Assembly: GCA_034659075.1 (NCBI GenBank)
Contig: JAYEGM010000093.1
Span: 1 to 14,613, forward strand
Direction of reading: 5' to 3'
DNA: 14,613 nt
Source: BMS3Bbin11 sp034659075
Lineage (GTDB): Bacteria; Pseudomonadota; Gammaproteobacteria; BMS3Bbin11
The number at the start of each line of letters is the position of its first letter. The stretch's first letter is position 1. The position numbers and the translations under genes were made by a program. Below, in pieces: positions 6,280 through 13,385 of the stretch. Under the pieces are notes generated by a model that had not been told where the DNA came from, did not search any database, and saw nothing but the letters and a program-made list of their open reading frames with translations.

Positions 6280-6699
6280 ATGTCACTAAAAGGCAGTAAA
6301 ACTGAACAGAACCTGAAAGATGCCTTCGCCGGTGAATCGCAGGCCAATCGTCGCTACCTGTACTTCGCTGCAAAAGCAGACGTTGAGGGTTATAACGATG
6401 TTGCAACCGTCTTTCGTTCAACAGCAGAAGGTGAAACTGGCCATGCCCATGGTCACCTTGAATACCTGGAAGAAACAGGTGATCCGGCAACAGGCCTGCC
6501 TATCGGCGGCACCTCGGACAACCTGAAGGCCTCTATTGCTGGTGAAACCCATGAATACACCGATATGTATCCGGGTATGGCAAAAGACGCACGCGATGAA
6601 GGTTTCGATGAAATCGCAGACTGGATGGAAACTCTGGGCAAGGCGGAACGTTCGCATGCCAACCGTTTCCAGAAAGCCCTCGATACACTTGACGACTGA
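6280..6699 (+). CDS. Rubrerythrin-family diiron protein without rubredoxin domain
   Basis: This 139-residue ferritin-like four-helix protein carries a full rubrerythrin diiron site. Ligands are E19 in FAGESQANRRY, E52 and H55 in EGETGH, E89 with E92 in AGETHEY, and E123 and H126 in KAERSH. Classical rubrerythrins are ~190 residues and end in a CxxC...CxxC rubredoxin domain that feeds electrons to the diiron centre. This one stops after the four-helix bundle and has no cysteine at all. It resembles the short erythrin or sulerythrin type. The expected role is reduction of H2O2 to water in the cytoplasm, with electrons from a separate partner. It follows oxyR, has an OxyR-like element upstream, and precedes an Fe-S protein that may be that partner. 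Family and site are certain; peroxidase activity is inferred. Confidence 0.93.
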   Translation: MSLKGSKTEQNLKDAFAGESQANRRYLYFAAKADVEGYNDVATVFRSTAEGETGHAHGHLEYLEETGDPATGLPIGGTSDNLKASIAGETHEYTDMYPGMAKDARDEGFDEIADWMETLGKAERSHANRFQKALDTLDD

Positions 6700-6726
6700 T
6701 CTATAGGATTTTCAAGGGTTATCGAA

Positions 6727-6757
6727 ATAAAGGGAGGGCATGGTGCTCTCCCTTTAT
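6727..6757 (+). terminator. Strong hairpin between rubrerythrin and the Fe-S gene (partial terminator or mRNA-stability element)
   Basis: ATAAAGGGAG (6727-6736) pairs perfectly with CTCCCTTTAT (6748-6757). The inner bases GGCA and TGCT extend the stem to 14 pairs, with one G-T wobble, around a TGG loop. A real T-run does not follow (CACTGTGG comes next), so full termination is unlikely. The position, 28 bp after the rubrerythrin stop and 48 bp before the next gene, fits an attenuator or a 3' stabiliser that raises rubrerythrin over the downstream products. Confidence 0.6.
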
Positions 6758-6804
6758 CACTGTGGTAAAGAATTACCCATAAACAAACAGACAAGGGCAG
6801 AATT

Positions 6805-8157
6805 ATGGCAACAGTACCAAAAGAGGGGAATCTTCAGGCCCCCACCCGGCATCCTGTTAACTGGAAGGATCCGGAGTTCTTTAATGAAGATGCGTTGTAT
6901 AAAGAGCTTGAGCGCGTGTACGACCATTGCCATGGCTGCCGACGCTGCGTCAGTCTTTGCCAGTCTTTCCCTGTGTTGTTTGACCTGGTTGATGAGTCCC
7001 CCACCATGGAAGTGGACGGCATCGACAAAAAAGATTACATGAAGGTTGTTGATCAGTGTTATCTCTGCGACCTTTGCTATATGACTAAATGCCCCTATAC
7101 ACCGCCGCACGAATGGAATATTGATTTTCCACACCTGATGTTACGTGCCAAGGCGGTGAAGTTTAAAAAGGGTGAGGTACGTAAACGCGATAAAATTCTG
7201 ACATCTACCGATACCGTAGGTAAGTTTGCCGGTATCCCGGTTGTGGTAAATTTTGTAAATGCATCGAATAAAAGCGGTGCTCTTCGTAAAGTACTGGAAA
7301 AGACACTGGGTGTCAGTGCACGTGCACATCTGCCGGAATATCACGCGCATACCTTCCGCAAACAACAGGCTTCCCATGCCGGGCTGTCAGCCGGTGTTGC
7401 AATCGCCGGTGAAAAAACCAGGGGCAAGGTGGCCCTGTTTGCAACCTGTTACGGGAACTACAATGAACCCGCAGTAGGTCTTGATATGGTTGCAGTTCTG
7501 GAGCATAACGGTATTCCCGTCACCCTTGCGCAGAAGGAGCAATGCTGCGGCATGCCCAAGCTCGAGCTGGGCGACCTGAAGTCTGTGGAAGCGGCAAAAA
7601 ATGTCAATATTCCTGCCCTGGCCGCAATGGTCGATGCCGGCTGGGATCTGATTTCACCGGTGCCATCCTGCACGCTGATGTTCAAGCAGGAACTGCCATT
7701 ATTATTCCCTGATGATGTGGAGGTTAAAAAAGTAGCCGAGGCATTTTTTGATCCATTTGAATATCTGGCGCTGAGGAAAAAAGACGGTCTGCTAAAAACA
7801 GATTTCAAAGCAGCTGTCGGCAAGGTGTCTTATCATGTCGCCTGCCACCAGCGTGTACAAAATATCGGCCCCCGTACACGTGAGGTGCTGAGTCTCATCC
7901 CGGACATCGAAATTGATACCATTGAGCGCTGCTCCGGTCATGATGGTACTTATGGTGTGAAGGCCGAAACCTTCGATTTTGCAGTCAAGATAGGCCGCCC
8001 GGTGGCTAACCGGATCAAGAAAAATGAACCGGATCATTTTACCTCAGACTGTCCGATTGCCGGTCATCATCTGGGCAATATACTCGGTGATAATAATGCA
8101 CCGACACATCCGATGACATTACTGCGCATGGCTTACGGCCTTGGAGATCAAAAATGA
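6805..8157 (+). CDS. HdrD/GlpC-like Fe-S oxidoreductase (heterodisulfide-reductase-related)
   Basis: The 450-residue protein begins with a two-cluster ferredoxin domain. C42, C45, C48 and C52 are followed by C85, C88, C91 and C96-P, enough for two [4Fe-4S] clusters. Two CCG-type cysteine-rich domains come next, as in HdrB/HdrD and GlpC. The first has an ATCYGN segment and QCCGMPKLELGD. The second has VACHQRVQNIGPR, then CSGHDGTYGVK, with CSG where GlpC has CCG, and DCPIAGHH. There is no membrane helix, so it is cytoplasmic or peripheral. It should carry out electron transfer or thiol/disulfide-type chemistry. The stop overlaps the start of the DUF3501 gene by four bases (ATGA). Together with the upstream rubrerythrin this forms a three-gene set I recall as recurrent in Proteobacteria. 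Being the electron donor to rubrerythrin is a hypothesis. A weak AAGGG precedes the ATG. Confidence 0.88.
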   Translation: MATVPKEGNLQAPTRHPVNWKDPEFFNEDALYKELERVYDHCHGCRRCVSLCQSFPVLFDLVDESPTMEVDGIDKKDYMKVVDQCYLCDLCYMTKCPYTPPHEWNIDFPHLMLRAKAVKFKKGEVRKRDKILTSTDTVGKFAGIPVVVNFVNASNKSGALRKVLEKTLGVSARAHLPEYHAHTFRKQQASHAGLSAGVAIAGEKTRGKVALFATCYGNYNEPAVGLDMVAVLEHNGIPVTLAQKEQCCGMPKLELGDLKSVEAAKNVNIPALAAMVDAGWDLISPVPSCTLMFKQELPLLFPDDVEVKKVAEAFFDPFEYLALRKKDGLLKTDFKAAVGKVSYHVACHQRVQNIGPRTREVLSLIPDIEIDTIERCSGHDGTYGVKAETFDFAVKIGRPVANRIKKNEPDHFTSDCPIAGHHLGNILGDNNAPTHPMTLLRMAYGLGDQK

Positions 8158-8735
8158 AACAATTACAACGGTCAGATCTTTATACTCTGGAAAACTACGC
8201 GGTCATCCGTGATGACTTCCGCAATGATGTGATGCAGCATAAAAAGAACCGCTTTATCCAGTTAGGGGAAAACCTGCGCCTGCTGTTTGAAGACCGGCTG
8301 ACTATGCAGTATCAGGTGCAGGAAATGCTGCGTATTGAAAAAATCTTTGATGCAGAGGGTATTGATGAGGAACTGGGGGCCTATAACCCCCTGATTCCTG
8401 ATGGTCAGAATCTGAAGGCGGTAATGATGATCGAATTCAGCGATGTAGATGAGCGAAAAGAAGCACTGGCTCAGTTAATCGGGGTGGAAAGAAAGACCTG
8501 GCTTGAAGTTGAGGGTTTTGACAAAGTTTACCCCATTGCAAATGAAGATCTTGATCGCGAGACAGATGAAAAAACCTCCGCGGTGCATTTTATGCGTTTT
8601 GAATTTACTGAAGCAATGATTAAGGCGCTGAAAGAAGGGGCAGCGATGAGCGCCGGTGTTGAGCATCCTGAATATCAGCATGAGCTCATCATCGATGAAA
8701 GTGTACGGCAGAGTCTGGTTGGAGACTTCGATTAA
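8154..8735 (+). CDS. DUF3501 family protein
   Basis: The 193-residue protein matches the DUF3501 family, whose members are nearly always encoded beside an HdrD-like Fe-S protein. Recognisable features are the N-terminal MKQLQRSDLYTLENY, the MQHKKNRFIQLGENL helix, a QYQVQEMLRIEKIF segment, and YNPLIPDGQNLKAVMMIEF leading into an acidic alpha/beta region. It has no cysteine, no signal peptide and no membrane segment, so it is probably cytoplasmic and not a metal or redox centre in its own right. The start codon overlaps the stop of the Fe-S gene (ATGA at 8154-8157), so the two are translationally coupled and probably made in equal amounts as a complex. The biochemical function is unknown. Confidence 0.88.
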   Translation: MKQLQRSDLYTLENYAVIRDDFRNDVMQHKKNRFIQLGENLRLLFEDRLTMQYQVQEMLRIEKIFDAEGIDEELGAYNPLIPDGQNLKAVMMIEFSDVDERKEALAQLIGVERKTWLEVEGFDKVYPIANEDLDRETDEKTSAVHFMRFEFTEAMIKALKEGAAMSAGVEHPEYQHELIIDESVRQSLVGDFD

Positions 8736-8755
8736 TTGCCAAAAAACTATAGCAA

Positions 8756-8783
8756 TTGCAGTTTTCTCTTTTAAGCATATAAT
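8756..8783 (+). promoter_or_regulatory. Promoter of the PilZ-protein gene
   Basis: TTGCAG (8756-8761), 16 bases, then a perfect TATAAT (8778-8783) make a good sigma-70 promoter 55 bp before the ATG at 8839. The -35 lies in a weak AT-rich stem, AAAACT (8743-8748) with AGTTTT (8760-8765), followed by CTCTTTT. That stem might serve as a poor terminator for the upstream operon. Confidence 0.55.
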
Positions 8784-8838
8784 AGGTCGGGATACTGGAG
8801 CTGTTTCCGGTAAAAATAATAATTTCGAGTGATGCTAG

Positions 8839-10470
8839 ATGAGAGAAGAGCAGGGTGCTTATATACGTGCCTCCGGGGGTTTTCGCATGCAGGACATTGC
8901 AGACCAGGATATGAAGCCCGAACTAATAGTACATTCATTTGATGCAAACAAATCTAGAGATCCGTTCTCTATTCCTGAGCTGAAGAACTGGCTGGCCTCG
9001 TCTGCCACTCTGCAAGTTACTGACCTTGAAGAGAAAATAAAACAGTTTCATTACGTTGATTGCAGCGATCACCAGCGACTTGAACTGCTGGACTGGATAC
9101 GACCATTAATAACTAAAACAGCCACTGCAGTACGTGCCGCTATTGCAGATGGCAAGCTGCCTTTGCCAGATTATGTAATGACGCATATTGATGCTCTGGG
9201 TCGAGTCTATGCCATTATGGCAGACCTGTATAAGGGAACGGTAATGAGCCTGGCATCCCGGGTTCTGCAAGATTCAGAAGAGTCCCCTGAAAGCCGAAAA
9301 GAACTGCATGAAGATCTGATTCTGGCCTGCTACGGTGCGATTAATTACCTGGCTGAGCAGTTGCGTGCCTTCTATGAGAGCTATAAACCTGCTCCTGCAG
9401 GAATCTGGCATGAAATTCATCATGTCTATACTTACTCTCGATTTATCCTTGATATTAGTGGCGACAGCGGTGTCAATGAAGAAAAAATGCGTGATGAATT
9501 TTTTCTGATTGAACATGTATACAAACGCAGCTTATTGCTTGGTCTTTGCAATCCCTACCATTTTCCAGTGGTAGCCTTCGGTGAATTAAACAGAAACCTG
9601 AATAAATGGGCACATCTTTGTACGCTGGAACACGATATACACACTGCAAAGCAGCAGTGCATGTTTAGTGTAGATTCCGAGAGTGATTACCCTGCGGTGC
9701 CCGTTTTATCACATAGCGGCGACCTTGCCACCGCTGAGCGCTTTTCCGTATTGAACACCAAAGAACTGGTAAATGCGCTGAAACGTGAAGTTGATCTGTT
9801 GGCACATTTGGCCTTTGATGGCCCGGTTACAAATGTATCCCAGAAAGCGATGCATAGAGTGGAGATGCTCCGCCGTTTGATTTTGAACTGGGGCAAGCAC
9901 CCTGTCAGGCAGGATGCGCGCAAGAACAGAGACGGAAAATGTGAGGCCGTAGCCGGTTATAAGGAGGTTATGGGGGAAATGGGCAGCATGCTGGTGACGG
10001 CAGTTAAAAAGGGGCCAATGAACGATCAACGTACCTGTATGATCATTAACGACAGCGAAATGGGCTGTCAGGTGGAGTTAAAAACTGATAAGGGCAGCCG
10101 TTTTAAAATTGGTGACATGGTCGCTCTCAGGGACAGCAGGGATCTCAATCAATGGTCGCTTGCCGTAGTCCGCTGGGCCAGGTATACCGATGAGAATCGT
10201 ATCAGGGTGGGTATGTTCATTATGGGGCAGCAGGCAGAAAGGTTCAAGCTGCAGGTGAGCCTGTCATCTGACAAAACTATCGGCGTAATGTCAGTAGCAG
10301 AAACCTCTAATTTTCCTGGCAATAAAAAAATACTGCTGGTACCCACTGGTACGTATCGTCCTGGAAGGAAAATGGAACTGGTCGGTGGAGGAAACCACCG
10401 TATTAAGGCCAGGAATCTTCTGATGTCGGGTGCGGATTTTGATGTAATAGATTACAAGATTCTGAATTAG
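8839..10470 (+). CDS. Large PilZ-domain protein (candidate c-di-GMP effector)
   Basis: The first ~340 of 543 residues are an unassigned, mostly helical, soluble region with no membrane segment or enzymatic motif I recognise. The C-terminal part is a PilZ domain. RQDAR (R357-R361) is an RxxxR motif, and NDSEMG (N404-G409) fits (D/N)xSxxG. These are the two elements that bind cyclic di-GMP. About 43 residues separate them, more than the usual 20-30, so there is an insertion or divergent loop. The segment after it (GDMVALRDS, LAVVRWARY) matches the PilZ beta barrel. A TATAAT promoter lies upstream. The start could also be Met17 at 8887, which has GGGGG seven bases upstream. The role is probably c-di-GMP-dependent control of motility, attachment or a related output. 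It stands alone, convergent to the SDR gene. Confidence 0.8.
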   Translation: MREEQGAYIRASGGFRMQDIADQDMKPELIVHSFDANKSRDPFSIPELKNWLASSATLQVTDLEEKIKQFHYVDCSDHQRLELLDWIRPLITKTATAVRAAIADGKLPLPDYVMTHIDALGRVYAIMADLYKGTVMSLASRVLQDSEESPESRKELHEDLILACYGAINYLAEQLRAFYESYKPAPAGIWHEIHHVYTYSRFILDISGDSGVNEEKMRDEFFLIEHVYKRSLLLGLCNPYHFPVVAFGELNRNLNKWAHLCTLEHDIHTAKQQCMFSVDSESDYPAVPVLSHSGDLATAERFSVLNTKELVNALKREVDLLAHLAFDGPVTNVSQKAMHRVEMLRRLILNWGKHPVRQDARKNRDGKCEAVAGYKEVMGEMGSMLVTAVKKGPMNDQRTCMIINDSEMGCQVELKTDKGSRFKIGDMVALRDSRDLNQWSLAVVRWARYTDENRIRVGMFIMGQQAERFKLQVSLSSDKTIGVMSVAETSNFPGNKKILLVPTGTYRPGRKMELVGGGNHRIKARNLLMSGADFDVIDYKILN

Positions 10471-10491
10471 GGAGCTTCTGTCTGAATTAGG
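10461..10491. repeat. 11-bp direct repeat at the PilZ gene stop codon
   Basis: TCTGAATTAGG occurs at 10461-10471 and again at 10481-10491, a 20-bp period. The first copy contains the last codons and the TAG stop of the PilZ gene. The second lies in the 31-bp gap before the convergent SDR gene. It looks like a small local duplication. No terminator hairpin is seen in this gap. Confidence 0.6.
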
Positions 10492-10501
10492 CAACCCCTG
10501 G

Positions 10502-11260
10502 TCAATTCCCTGTAACCCGCAGCGCAACTCCATTCACATCGCTGCTAAGCAAGTAAAGATAGGCAGCGACAACGCTGTCAGCTGCAGGCACTGTCGATGG
10601 GTCCTCACCAGGGTATATTTTTGCCCTCAATGATGATCGTACTGGCCCGGTATCCAGCGTATTCATACGGACAGAAGTATTCGTTTCCAGTTCGTCAGCC
10701 CATATCTGTACCAGCCCTTCCAGTGCGAAGCCTGAAATACTATAGCCGCCCCAATAGGCCTTGCCCTGTCGAGCAGCATCTGTACTGGTGAAGATGACAG
10801 ATGCATCATCAGCTTCTCTTAATAAATCCAGACAGCATCGTGTCATCATGTAAGGGGCGCTGAGGTTTATTAGCAACGACTTGTTTAGCAGTTCCATCGG
10901 ATATTGGGACAAGGGTGTCAGTGTGCCGGGTTCAACGGCGCAGTGGATAATACCGTCCAGACGGCCCAATTCTGTTTTTATCAGATCAGCCATTTCTTCA
11001 TACTGCGGTATGCCGGCAGCGGCAAGATCCAGTTCAAGTTTAATGGGTTCTGCACCACCGGCCGTGGTTATCCGGTCATAAGTTGCATCCAGTCCCTTGC
11101 TGTTGCGGTCGACAAGGATAGTTGTCGCTCCAAGTGTACCCAGGGCAAGGGCGACAGCCCCACCGACAGCGCCTGCAGCGCCGGTGATTAGATAGACATG
11201 GCCTTTCAGTTTACCGGAGTTGAATGAAGAGTCGTTTACGTTGAAGTCAGTAATTTTCAT
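10502..11260 (-). CDS. YciK-like short-chain dehydrogenase/reductase with a degenerate active site
   Basis: This 252-residue Rossmann protein aligns with the YciK group of SDRs. The nucleotide-binding motif is TGAAGAVG (26-33). LDGIIHCA (102-108) stands where LDG(V)LHNAG is usual. FTSTDAARQGKAYWGGY and late GPVRSSLRA segments follow the YciK pattern, and the C-terminal region with EDP matches too. The active site is unusual. Of the Asn-Ser-Tyr-Lys tetrad, N132 and Y173 are present, Ser is Thr160, and the YxxxK lysine is Gly177 (YSISG). NAG is replaced by CAV. Without the lysine, normal SDR reduction or oxidation is doubtful, so it may be a binding or structural protein. It is last in the minus-strand block, 35 bp after rmuC. 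In Pseudomonas the YciK gene sits directly after mupP. The family is sure; activity is not. Confidence 0.85.
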   Translation of the reverse strand: MKITDFNVNDSSFNSGKLKGHVYLITGAAGAVGGAVALALGTLGATTILVDRNSKGLDATYDRITTAGGAEPIKLELDLAAAGIPQYEEMADLIKTELGRLDGIIHCAVEPGTLTPLSQYPMELLNKSLLINLSAPYMMTRCCLDLLREADDASVIFTSTDAARQGKAYWGGYSISGFALEGLVQIWADELETNTSVRMNTLDTGPVRSSLRAKIYPGEDPSTVPAADSVVAAYLYLLSSDVNGVALRVTGN

Positions 11261-11295
11261 TGGTTTTCAGGTCAGATCTCAAGTTCAAGTTCTTT

Positions 11296-12579
11296 TTAGT
11301 CGTTATCATTTAGCGTAGCCTGTTCAACCTGCCGTGCGCTTTTTTCTGTTTGTTCGGGGGTTTCTATTTCTTTTCGGGGTTTGATTCCCATTTCGGTGAA
11401 TTTTACCGCACCGGGGATGAGATTGCTCTGGAATGATCCAACGGCTTTATTGTAGTGTGTGACGCTGCTGTCCAGGCTGCGGCCAACTTTTGCCAGGTGT
11501 TCGCTGAAGATGGCCAGTCGATGATACATTTCTTCACCTAATTCTCTTATTTTTTCAGCATTCTCGGTCAGCAGTTCCTGTCGCCAGCCGTAGGCTATGG
11601 CACGTAGGAGTGCCATCAGGCTGGTAGGTGTTGAAAGAATGACTTTTTTGCTCATGGCCGACTCCAGCAGGCCGGGGTCCTGGTCCAGAGCGGCGGTCAG
11701 GAATTGATCACCCGGGATGAACAGGATGACGAAATCGGGCGCGTTGCTGAACTGCCCCCAGTAGGCTTTGGCGGAAAGTTCCCTGACACGTTCCCGCACA
11801 TTGAGCATGTGACGGCGGAGGAATTCAGACCTTTGTTTTTCATCTGTCGATTCAACTGCGCTGAGGTAGGCATCGAGGGGGGTTTTGACGTCGATCACAA
11901 CCTCACGGTTGCCCGGCATGCGGACGATCATGTCGGGCCGAATTGCGGCTTCACTCGTAAGCGTATGTTCCTGCTTGTAGAAATCGCAATGCTCAACCAT
12001 GCCGGCCAGTTCAACCAGTCTTTTCAGGGTGATTTCACCCCACTGTCCGCGAACTTCCGGACGCCGCAGGGCCTGAACAAGGTTGCGTGTCTCACCCTGC
12101 AGATGCTTCTGGCTTTCAGCCAGCGACTTAATTTGCTGGGTTAACGCGCCATAAGCCTCATGGCGGGCTTTTTCCATTAGCTGGACCTGGTGTTCTGTTT
12201 TCTGCAGCGCTTCGTGAATCGGCTTAACAATGTTTTGCATAGATTGCACACGTTGCTGCAGGCTGGCTTCCGCGCCGCGCTGGAACCTGCCCAAATTTTC
12301 CATGGCCAGGTTGATGAATGCCTGATGATTTTTCTGCAGGGCGTCCATCGAGAGGTTGGCAAAGCGCTGTTCGGTATCTTCCAGTGCACGCCTGGTGGCG
12401 GCATGTTCCATGCGCAGGCGGGTTTGCATCTGTGTTATACGCCTCTGCTGGTAGAGTGAAGTGAGCAGCCAGCCCAGCAGGGCACCGAGCAGGGCTGAAA
12501 TACCGGCAAGCATCAGTGCCTCCTTAGTGAAGCTGATTAGCTGTCCGGAGACTTCAATAGTGATGACGGGATCAGACAT
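11296..12579 (-). CDS. rmuC: DNA recombination protein RmuC
   Basis: The 427-residue protein has the RmuC layout. One N-terminal membrane helix (~20-42) is followed by a long coiled coil (~45-165). A PD-(D/E)xK-like nuclease domain follows, marked by GQWGEITLKRL (178-188), RPDMIVRMPG (D216 region) and VVIDVKTPLDAYL with D230 and K232. A helical C-terminal part contains EKIRELGEEMYHRLA. RmuC limits inversions at short inverted repeats and has a putative nuclease fold; its precise substrate is not settled. The length is normal. The start overlaps the end of the phosphatase gene by 8 bp (12572-12579), so the two are co-transcribed and probably coupled. This gene separates mupP from the YciK-like gene, which is unlike the Pseudomonas order. 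Confidence 0.93.
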   Translation of the reverse strand: MSDPVITIEVSGQLISFTKEALMLAGISALLGALLGWLLTSLYQQRRITQMQTRLRMEHAATRRALEDTEQRFANLSMDALQKNHQAFINLAMENLGRFQRGAEASLQQRVQSMQNIVKPIHEALQKTEHQVQLMEKARHEAYGALTQQIKSLAESQKHLQGETRNLVQALRRPEVRGQWGEITLKRLVELAGMVEHCDFYKQEHTLTSEAAIRPDMIVRMPGNREVVIDVKTPLDAYLSAVESTDEKQRSEFLRRHMLNVRERVRELSAKAYWGQFSNAPDFVILFIPGDQFLTAALDQDPGLLESAMSKKVILSTPTSLMALLRAIAYGWRQELLTENAEKIRELGEEMYHRLAIFSEHLAKVGRSLDSSVTHYNKAVGSFQSNLIPGAVKFTEMGIKPRKEIETPEQTEKSARQVEQATLNDND

Positions 12580-13255
12580 GGCCTGATGAATTTTTTATCC
12601 AGTCAATTAACTCTGCGGGCCTGTTGATGCTGCCGTTCGCCTGCCAAAGCTCAGGCTGATCATTTTTTTCAAGATAGCCGTATAGTGCTACCAGTGTCTG
12701 CATACCCGCACGGTTGCCGGCCTCTATGTCACGTTCGGCATCACCCAGGTAAACACATTCGTCTGCCTGGCTGCCGGCAAGTTCTGCGGCATGAAACATG
12801 GGTGCCGGATCAGGCTTGCGTTGTGGCAGCGTGTCACCGCTGACCATGCAGGCACAACGTTTATCAAGAGACAGTTCCTGCATCAGGGGTCGTGTCAGAA
12901 AGTCAGGTTTATTGGTCACCACCCCCCATGACAGCTCGCGTGCTTCTATAAAATCCAGCACTTTGTCCATGCCACCGAATAATTGTGACTGGTGGCATAG
13001 ATGATGTTCATAGATATCAAGAAACTCTTTGCGCAAAACGGCGAATTCAGCATCTTCTTCAGTCAAACCAAAGGCGAATCCCAGCATGCCGATAGTGCCA
13101 TGCGAGACATAGGGGCGGATACTCTCAGGGCTGAGTACAGGTCTCTGATGTTTTATCAGCAGCCTGTTCAGCGTCTCGGCTAAATCGGGTGCTGTGTCGA
13201 CCAGCGTACCATCCAGATCAAACAGCACAGTTTTTATTGGAAAAAGGACTGTCAT
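12572..13255 (-). CDS. mupP: HAD-family phosphatase, probable MupP (MurNAc-6-phosphate phosphatase)
   Basis: From the ATG at 13255 the product has 227 residues and starts MTVLFPIKTVLFDLDGT. The HAD motifs are DLDGT (D13, D15), VVTNKP, the RKPDP lysine, and YLGDAERDIEAGNRAG. A helical cap lies between motifs I and II. It resembles both Gph (phosphoglycolate phosphatase) and MupP. The LFGGMDKVLDFIE and LSWGVVTNKPDFL blocks are close to MupP as I recall it, and the place beside ubiG is the MupP locus in Pseudomonas. MupP dephosphorylates MurNAc-6-phosphate in the AmgK/MurU cell-wall recycling route. An in-frame GTG at 13291 would add 12 residues. Neither start has a good ribosome binding site, and the shorter form fits family length. 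The 3' end overlaps rmuC. HAD phosphatase is certain; MupP is likely rather than proven. Confidence 0.8.
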   Translation of the reverse strand: MTVLFPIKTVLFDLDGTLVDTAPDLAETLNRLLIKHQRPVLSPESIRPYVSHGTIGMLGFAFGLTEEDAEFAVLRKEFLDIYEHHLCHQSQLFGGMDKVLDFIEARELSWGVVTNKPDFLTRPLMQELSLDKRCACMVSGDTLPQRKPDPAPMFHAAELAGSQADECVYLGDAERDIEAGNRAGMQTLVALYGYLEKNDQPELWQANGSINRPAELIDWIKNSSGHV

Positions 13256-13310
13256 GTCAGGTAAAGGGGTAATAGAGAAGAAGGCAGGCACAACGAATCA
13301 GGTCAAACTG

Positions 13311-13331
13311 TTTCAGGTTTCATGTTTCAGG
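13311..13331. repeat. Heptamer tandem repeat A (3 units)
   Basis: Three adjacent 7-bp units read TTTCAGG, TTTCATG and TTTCAGG. Unit two differs at one base. It lies in the mupP-ubiG gap, within 60 bp of a second, unrelated heptamer array. Confidence 0.7.
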
Positions 13332-13358
13332 GCTTTCTTTATGGGTGTGGTTTTTCCG

Positions 13359-13379
13359 TAAAACATAAAACGTAATACA
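13359..13379. repeat. Heptamer tandem repeat B (3 units)
   Basis: Three adjacent 7-bp units read TAAAACA, TAAAACG and TAATACA. They end seven bases before the ubiG stop. The unit length equals that of array A but the sequence does not match it, on either strand. Confidence 0.65.
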
Positions 13380-13385
13380 TTTTTT

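Noticed and set aside
8743..8772. Rho-independent terminator after the DUF3501 gene
   Set aside because: The stem is only 6 bp and AT-only in most positions, and it overlaps the -35 of the next promoter. It was kept only as a remark.
11704..12144. Plus-strand frame of 146 codons inside rmuC
   Set aside because: It is antisense to the coiled-coil and nuclease domains of a clear rmuC gene, with no ribosome binding site or family features.
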